DNA from: an uncultured Mitsuokella sp. | GTDB taxonomy: Bacteria; Bacillota; Negativicutes; Selenomonadales; Selenomonadaceae | Assembly: GCA_900770895.1 (NCBI GenBank) | Contig: CAAGMF010000059.1 | Location: 1 to 18,980 of the forward strand | Direction of reading: 5' to 3' | Length of the DNA stretch: 18,980 bases | Shown: in pieces, positions 14,617 through 18,980 of the stretch | Layout: every line of letters begins with the position of its first letter | Numbering within the stretch: position 1 is the first letter of the stretch | The notes under the pieces: generated by a model | What the model saw: only the letters and a program-made list of their open reading frames with translations | The model's database searches: none | What the model was told of the DNA's origin: nothing | Program-made: the position numbers and the translations under genes

Positions 14617-15259
14617 AGGCATGCTGCGCAAAGAGCTCTGCGTCGGCTTCCGCTCGCGCACGCGCTGGGTCGTCATGTTCATGTTTGCCGTGACGATGCT
14701 GGCCTGTGTCAGTCTGGCGGTGGGCGGCATGGGCTTGCCCGTATCCGTGCAGGCCGCGTTGCTCTGGATCCTCATATTCTTTGCGGCGCTGACCGGTACC
14801 GGCCAGACATTCACCGATGAGGCGCAGCAGGGCACATTCCTGCTGCTGCGCAGCTATGGCCAGGCTCAGGCCGTCTTGTTCGGCAAGATGGTGTTCATGT
14901 TCCTCGAGTTGCTGCTGCTGGCTCTCGTCATCGTGCCGCTGGCCTGCGTGTTCCTGAATATCGATATCGTTCAGCCCTTGCCACTGCTGGCTGTCCTGTT
15001 GCTGGGGCTGGCCGGAATCGCAGGGGCGGGGACGCTCGTGGCTTTTCTGACGCTTAGTGCGAAGGTCAGGAACGGACTGTTCTTCATACTGATGCTGCCA
15101 TTGCTGCTGCCGGTGTTCCTGACGGCTATCGCAGTGACGACGGCCGCGCTGGAGGGCAGCTTCGTCGCGGTGAGCTGGCTGTTCGGCCTGGCTCTGTACG
15201 ATGCGCTGCTCATCGTCGGTTCGTCGGTCTTGTTCGACTATGTCTGGTATGAGGCCTGA
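14588..15259 (+). CDS. ccmB: Haem exporter membrane subunit CcmB
   Basis: The membrane subunit that pairs with CcmA. The protein is 223 aa with about six hydrophobic segments. It matches the family by length, by RKELCVGFRSRTRWVVMFMF at the start and by the GQTFTDEAQQGTFLLLRSYG loop. The ATG at 14588 has GCGGAGG 6 nt upstream and lies inside the end of ccmA. A second in-frame ATG at 14621 lacks a good ribosome site. The longer open frame back to 14462 is ccmA read in another frame. Confidence 0.92.
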   Translation: MNSSIWIAFKGMLRKELCVGFRSRTRWVVMFMFAVTMLACVSLAVGGMGLPVSVQAALLWILIFFAALTGTGQTFTDEAQQGTFLLLRSYGQAQAVLFGKMVFMFLELLLLALVIVPLACVFLNIDIVQPLPLLAVLLLGLAGIAGAGTLVAFLTLSAKVRNGLFFILMLPLLLPVFLTAIAVTTAALEGSFVAVSWLFGLALYDALLIVGSSVLFDYVWYEA

Positions 15260-15905
15260 GGGGGAGTTCATATTGCTCGGAGCAATCATCATCATTTTTA
15301 CGCTGGCGCTGACGGCGGCGGTTTTCTTCGTCGTACCGCCGGCCGAGGGCTTGGGATATCTGGTGCGTATCATCTATTTCCATGTGCCGATGGCCTGGGT
15401 GTCGGTGCTGGCTTTCCTCGGCAGTGCCTGGTGGGCCGTCCGGTTCCTGCGCTCGGCTGATATGTTGCAGGCCCGGAAAAGCTACCTCTCGGCGCAGTGG
15501 GGGCTCCTATTCACCCTGCTGGCAACGGTCAGCGGAGCGATATTCGCTAAGCTGACCTGGGGCGCTTTCTGGAACTGGGATCCGCGGCAGACGACGATAT
15601 TCGTGCTGCTGCTCATATACGGCGCCTATCTGACGCTGCATGCGGCCATCGAGGAGCCGGAGCGGCGGGCGCGCGTCTGCGCGGTCTATGCGATCATGGC
15701 GTTCCTGACGGTACCGTTCCTCGTTTTCATACTGCCGCGGCTCTATTTCTCGCTTCATCCATCGCCAATCGTAAATGGCACCGGGCTTGCGATGGAGCCG
15801 GTCATGCTCATCGTGCTGCTGGCGGCCATGGCCGATGCGACATTGATGTATATCTGGCTCCTGCAGCGCGGGCTGCGGAGCGGGAAAGGACGTGAACACG
15901 TATGA
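15249..15905 (+). CDS. ccmC: Haem-handling membrane protein CcmC
   Basis: CcmC presents haem on the outer face of the membrane and attaches it to CcmE. It has six predicted transmembrane segments. The tryptophan-rich haem-binding loop is WGAFWNWDPRQT (104-115), and a candidate axial histidine is in IIYFHVPMAW (H45). The coordinates use the ATG at 15249, which overlaps ccmB by 11 bp and gives 218 aa. A TTG at 15273 has a better ribosome site (GAGGGGGAG, 6 nt upstream), but it would remove the residues EGEFILLG, which look like part of the family N-terminus. The start is therefore uncertain. No ccmD-like small gene follows: ccmE begins within the ccmC stop. Confidence 0.92.
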   Translation: MRPEGEFILLGAIIIIFTLALTAAVFFVVPPAEGLGYLVRIIYFHVPMAWVSVLAFLGSAWWAVRFLRSADMLQARKSYLSAQWGLLFTLLATVSGAIFAKLTWGAFWNWDPRQTTIFVLLLIYGAYLTLHAAIEEPERRARVCAVYAIMAFLTVPFLVFILPRLYFSLHPSPIVNGTGLAMEPVMLIVLLAAMADATLMYIWLLQRGLRSGKGREHV

Positions 15906-16270
15906 AGCGCAAGGTATTGCTCGTGATACTGCTGCTGGGGTTCGCAGGCTACGCAGCCTGGGCGTTCAGCGACTCGGTCACTCCCTATGTCAGTATAGAG
16001 GAGGCCCAGCGGGCGAAGGGCAGCGTCCAGGTCAAAGGCCTGCTCGATCCGCAGGTGACGCCGCATCAGGAGGGCGAGGAGTTCGTTTTCTCGCTGCGCG
16101 ATGAGGACTCCGGCCAGACGATGCCGGTGCGCTATGCCGGGACGAAGCCGGACCGCTTCGAGGAGGCCTATCATATCGTTGCCATAGGCCGTTACAGCGA
16201 GGGCGTGTTTCACGCGGAAAAGCTGCTGATCAAGTGTCCTTCGAAATATGAGAATCAGCGGCAGAAGTGA
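15902..16270 (+). CDS. ccmE: Cys-type haem chaperone CcmE (CxxxY variant)
   Basis: CcmE carries haem in the periplasm from CcmC to CcmF. At 122 aa it has an N-terminal membrane anchor (about 4-22) and a beta-barrel OB-fold domain (VQVKGLLDP, FVFSLRDEDS, MPVRYAGTKPDRFEE). Family-typical EGVFHAEKLLIK leads into the haem site. Classical CcmE has a conserved His in HxxxY; here the site is C112-P-S-K-Y116, i.e. CxxxY. This Cys form is known from Desulfovibrio-type and archaeal Ccm systems that also lack CcmG and CcmH (System I*). The ATG overlaps the ccmC stop by 4 bp. No other Cys is present, so Cys112 is the evident haem attachment residue. Confidence 0.93.
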   Translation: MKRKVLLVILLLGFAGYAAWAFSDSVTPYVSIEEAQRAKGSVQVKGLLDPQVTPHQEGEEFVFSLRDEDSGQTMPVRYAGTKPDRFEEAYHIVAIGRYSEGVFHAEKLLIKCPSKYENQRQK

Positions 16271-16285
16271 TAGGGGGAGATAATT

Positions 16286-18382
16286 ATGGGAACTGCCAGC
16301 TTGATTGCAGCGCTGCTGCTGGCGGCCGGAGCCGGCGTAGGCTTCGCTTTGGATGGAGCGCGTCCGCAGCGCATCGCGCGCGGATGTGCCTATCTGTCAG
16401 CGGCGGTCGTCGTCCTGGCCAGTGCAGCCCTCATGTACGGCATACTGACGGATGATTTCTCGCTGGGCTATGTGGCGGGACATTCCTCGCACGAGCTGCC
16501 GCTCGTCTATAAGGTCTCCGCGTTCTGGGCCGGCCAGGAGGGTTCATTCCTGCTCTGGCTGCTTTTCCATGCGGCGGCTGGCTGCTGGCTCGTGGCGCGG
16601 CGGCGGATGAACAGCTACGGACTCGTGCTGTTTTTCACGCTGCAGGCAGTGCTGACGGCGCTCGTGCTGGCGAAAAGCCCGTTCCTGCCGGCGGAGACTA
16701 TCATGGAGGATGGCGTCGGCCTGAATCCACTGCTGCAGGATCCATGGATGGCCGTACATCCGCCGGTCATATTCCTGGGCTATGCGCTGCTCGCCGTGCC
16801 GTTCTGCTATGGGCTGGGGGCGCTGCTGGGCAAGGAGTCGATGTCGGAATGGCTGGCTCCGGCTCATAACTGGACCGCTGTGGCCTGGGGATTCCTCGGC
16901 GCCGGTATATTCATCGGCGGCTATTGGGCCTACAAGGTGCTGGGCTGGGGCGGCTACTGGGGCTGGGACCCCGTCGAGAATTCCTCGCTCGTGCCCTGGC
17001 TGCTGGCTACCGTCGTGCTTCACCTCGAGCGCGTGGCACGCGTGCGGCAGCCGGTGCTGCCCATGCTGCTTCTGGCAATCATATTCACGTACAGCTTCGT
17101 GTTCTATGGCACGTTCCTGACGCGCAGCGGCGTGCTGGGGGACTTTTCGGTTCATGCGTTCGAGGGGAGCGGACTCGGACTCCTGATCATCGTCGTGAAC
17201 GGACTCGTGCTGCTGACGGGGCTGTTGCTGCTGCTCTGGCGCGGACAGTCGATGCCGCAGGGCCATATGTATGAGGGCCATGGCAGCCGCGAGTTCCTGA
17301 TGCTCCTCGGCAGCCTGCTGCTGGTGTTTGCCGCCGTCATCGTGTTCCTGGGCATGTCGATGCCGGTGCTGACCCAGCTCATGGGTCAGCCGGCTGCCGT
17401 CGATAACAGCTTCTATATCCGGACGCTGTTGCCGCTGGCTATCGTCATGATGCTGCTGGCCGGCCTGACGCCCCGCTTTGGCTGGGGGCATGGAGCGGAG
17501 AGGCTCGTTGCACCGGTCGATGTCGTCGCGTTCCTCGCCGGAGGAGCTCTGGCCTGGGCAGCAGCTGGTGTGCATAGCGTGCTGCCGCTGCTCTTGGCCG
17601 GGGCCAGTGCCTATGCAGCGGTTGCGTTCCTGCGGCCCGGTCAGCTGCGGGCGGCATGCGGCAGTGTAGTAGCCCATCTGGGCGTGGGACTCGGGCTGCT
17701 GGCCATCGTGCTGTCCGGCTCCGGGGCGCAGGACCGTACGATTACCATACAGCCGGATGAATCCGCTGATGTGCTGGGGCATTCGGTCGCCTATCAGGGA
17801 CAGCAGTTCGCGGCGGATGGCCGCAGCAAGGACTATGTTTTCACTGTCGATGGAAAGGAGACCCGGGCGCTGACGAAGCTCCGCCCCAGCGGTGAGGATG
17901 CAGCGCGGGAGCCGGGCATCGCGCATGGCTGGCTCGGCGATGTTTATCTGGCCCCGACGCCGCCGCACAATGACTATGCCGAGCTGATACTGAAGAAGCA
18001 TGCGGTCGTCATGGATGGCGAGCTTGCCTACCGCTATGAATGTGTGACGAAGGAGCCGCTCGGCAATGGCAAGACGAAGGTCACGGCGGATATCGCGGTG
18101 ACGGATGGCGAGACGGTCGACCATGCGGAGCCCTATATCGAGATGGCCGCTATGGGCGGCACCTCGGCACCGCTGGATATCATGCAGGGGCAGAAGCGCG
18201 TGCGCCTGACCGGCATATCGGGCGATGAGTCTATGGCCCGCCTCGAGATCATGCCATCGCAGGCCGAGGAGAGTCAGCAACCGTTGACCGTCACCGTCAG
18301 TACGAAGCCATTCATCTGGCTGCTCTGGGCCGCCTGCTTCCTGATTGTCGGCAGTACGATAGGACTCGTGAGGCGGAATTGA
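16286..18382 (+). CDS. ccmF: Cytochrome c haem lyase subunit CcmF
   Basis: CcmF takes haem from CcmE and attaches it to apocytochrome CxxCH motifs. At 698 aa it is near the usual size, with many transmembrane helices and a soluble outer domain near the C-terminus (about 480-675) before a last helix (IWLLWAACFLIVGSTIGLV). The tryptophan-rich motif WGGYWGWDPVENSSLVPW spans 221-238. Likely conserved histidines are in MAVHPPVIFLG (H158) and LHLERVA (H246). GGGGGAG lies before the ATG, 15 nt after ccmE. No ccmG or ccmH follows: the next gene is a cytochrome with its own promoter. CcmF may therefore act without the usual thioredoxin-like and CcmH partners. Confidence 0.95.
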   Translation: MGTASLIAALLLAAGAGVGFALDGARPQRIARGCAYLSAAVVVLASAALMYGILTDDFSLGYVAGHSSHELPLVYKVSAFWAGQEGSFLLWLLFHAAAGCWLVARRRMNSYGLVLFFTLQAVLTALVLAKSPFLPAETIMEDGVGLNPLLQDPWMAVHPPVIFLGYALLAVPFCYGLGALLGKESMSEWLAPAHNWTAVAWGFLGAGIFIGGYWAYKVLGWGGYWGWDPVENSSLVPWLLATVVLHLERVARVRQPVLPMLLLAIIFTYSFVFYGTFLTRSGVLGDFSVHAFEGSGLGLLIIVVNGLVLLTGLLLLLWRGQSMPQGHMYEGHGSREFLMLLGSLLLVFAAVIVFLGMSMPVLTQLMGQPAAVDNSFYIRTLLPLAIVMMLLAGLTPRFGWGHGAERLVAPVDVVAFLAGGALAWAAAGVHSVLPLLLAGASAYAAVAFLRPGQLRAACGSVVAHLGVGLGLLAIVLSGSGAQDRTITIQPDESADVLGHSVAYQGQQFAADGRSKDYVFTVDGKETRALTKLRPSGEDAAREPGIAHGWLGDVYLAPTPPHNDYAELILKKHAVVMDGELAYRYECVTKEPLGNGKTKVTADIAVTDGETVDHAEPYIEMAAMGGTSAPLDIMQGQKRVRLTGISGDESMARLEIMPSQAEESQQPLTVTVSTKPFIWLLWAACFLIVGSTIGLVRRN

Positions 18383-18387
18383 CCATA

Positions 18388-18413
18388 TCATATAATTATT
18401 ATGAGATTTTTTT
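18388..18413 (+). terminator. Possible weak terminator after ccmF
   Basis: A short A/T stem, TCATA / TATGA (18388-18392 / 18400-18404), is followed by GATTTTTTT. The stem is too weak for a confident call. Read-through from the ccm operon into nrfH is possible. Confidence 0.3.
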
Positions 18414-18421
18414 CCTTAATA

Positions 18422-18435
18422 GTTGCCGGGGCAAC
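18422..18435. promoter_or_regulatory. GTTGC-N4-GCAAC operator upstream of nrfH
   Basis: GTTGCCGGGGCAAC is the same outer palindrome as at 13224-13237. Its centre (18428.5) is again exactly 29.5 bp before the first base of TATAAT, about -41.5 from the expected start. Only the inner four bases differ (CGGG here, AGCT there). The probable ligand is the Crp/Fnr-family regulator encoded at 13304-13987 (inference). Confidence 0.75.
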
Positions 18436-18454
18436 ACCATGAGAATTTTCTAAA

Positions 18455-18463
18455 TGATATAAT
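18455..18463 (+). promoter_or_regulatory. Extended -10 box of the nrfH promoter
   Basis: TGATATAAT: a perfect TATAAT (18458-18463) preceded by TGA. No -35 hexamer is seen in the 22 nt between it and the palindrome. The expected transcript start is near 18470, leaving a leader of about 32 nt. Confidence 0.75.
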
Positions 18464-18501
18464 CACGGTATAAGATGGAATCCGGGAGGAGGGAAGCGAC
18501 C

Positions 18502-18980
18502 GTGGAACTCAGAAATTTGTTCAAACGCCATACTCTGGCCTGTCTGGCGGGTGGTTTCGTCATCGGGCTCGGAGTGTTCGGCGTGGGCTCTGCCGCTATG
18601 TCGTTTTCAGGCTCCGCTGCCTTCTGTGGTTTCTGCCACGCGATGAAGGATGTGAAAGCATCCTACATGATATCCTCGCACAGCCAGCTCGAGTGCACGG
18701 ACTGCCACCTGCCACACGATAATGTAGCCATCTACATGATCGAGAAAGGCCGGACCGGCATGATCGATACCTATCACGAGGTGTTGCGCGACTATCCCGC
18801 CCATATCACGCTTTCGGAGCGCGGCCGGGAGACAGTCAATGCGAACTGCCTGCGCTGCCATGAGAATACGATGGGCGAGGTACATGCCAGTCGCGGGGTA
18901 GCAATGGACACTGGTGGCGATTGCCTGAAATGTCACAGCCGCATCGTTCATGGTTCGAACCATCTCGAAGGGGGGATAAA
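18502..18980 (+). CDS. nrfH: NrfH-type tetrahaem cytochrome c quinol dehydrogenase (partial at window end)
   Basis: A NapC/NirT/NrfH-family cytochrome: one N-terminal transmembrane anchor (about 10-33) and four CxxCH haem sites at 42-46, 65-69, 116-120 and 141-145. The first is CGFCHAM, the CxxCHxM pattern typical of NrfH, where the Met ligates haem 1. NrfH takes electrons from menaquinol and passes them to the nitrite reductase NrfA, which reduces nitrite to ammonium. The GTG at 18502 has GGAGGAGG 9 nt upstream. The frame is still open after 159 codons, close to the family's usual length, so little is missing. The terminal GGGGGGATAAA may already be the ribosome site of the next gene, expected to be nrfA. 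Maturation of its haems would depend on the ccm genes just upstream. Confidence 0.9.
   Translation, partial: MELRNLFKRHTLACLAGGFVIGLGVFGVGSAAMSFSGSAAFCGFCHAMKDVKASYMISSHSQLECTDCHLPHDNVAIYMIEKGRTGMIDTYHEVLRDYPAHITLSERGRETVNANCLRCHENTMGEVHASRGVAMDTGGDCLKCHSRIVHGSNHLEGGI

Noticed and set aside
16544..18391. 615-codon minus-strand open frame over ccmF
   Set aside because: Shadow of ccmF in GC-rich DNA; its product is His/Gln/Arg-rich with no family resemblance, while ccmF is unmistakable.

Overview
The window reads as chromosomal DNA from an anaerobic diderm Firmicute of the Negativicutes, most likely Selenomonadaceae (Selenomonas/Mitsuokella/Megamonas-like). This is an inference. It rests on Firmicute-type signals (GGAGG ribosome sites, an HPr carrying both His15 and Ser46, an XpaC-TelA pair) alongside a cytochrome c maturation system and a NapC/NrfH-type tetrahaem cytochrome, which need a periplasm or at least an outer face of the membrane. 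Coding DNA is GC-rich; the spacers are AT-rich.

Left part (1-5000): an OPT-family transporter gene (400-2415) has its own promoter and a perfect-palindrome terminator. It is bracketed by inverted copies of a short repeat: 27 identical bases at 1-27 and 2502-2528. The right copy is one end of a roughly 208-bp MITE-like palindromic element (2502-2709). Next, on the minus strand, comes a two-gene unit: a membrane-anchored TPR protein followed by a PRC-barrel protein. Both contain long Ala/Pro-rich linkers.

Middle (5000-8600): ptsH and ptsI, the general PTS proteins HPr and EI, are separated by a strong intercistronic stem-loop. ptsI ends at a 21-bp-stem terminator. Between this and the convergent terminator of the next gene lies a compact array of ACTTCAA repeats at 11-12 bp spacing, bounded by TTGAAGTACTTCAA palindromes. 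The following minus-strand gene encodes a Ser-rich protein with a FliD-like C-terminal region.

Right-middle (8700-13126): a tight operon of an XpaC/TM2-domain membrane protein, a TelA-family protein and a class B penicillin-binding protein with one PASTA domain. The last two overlap by 4 bp.

Right (13200-18980): a Crp/Fnr-family regulator gene is followed without gaps by ccmA, ccmB, ccmC, ccmE and ccmF. A separate transcription unit then starts with nrfH, which runs off the window. CcmE has a CxxxY motif where classical CcmE has its haem-binding His, and no ccmD, ccmG or ccmH is present in the cluster, so this looks like the 'System I*' variant. The main observation is that the promoters of the regulator/ccm operon and of nrfH carry the same palindrome, GTTGC-N4-GCAAC. 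In both it lies exactly 36 bp (start to start) upstream of a perfect TATAAT, which centres it at about -41.5. That is the class II activator position for Crp/Fnr proteins. The simplest reading is a self-contained regulon: the regulator activates itself, the haem-attachment machinery and the nitrite-reductase-type cytochrome together.
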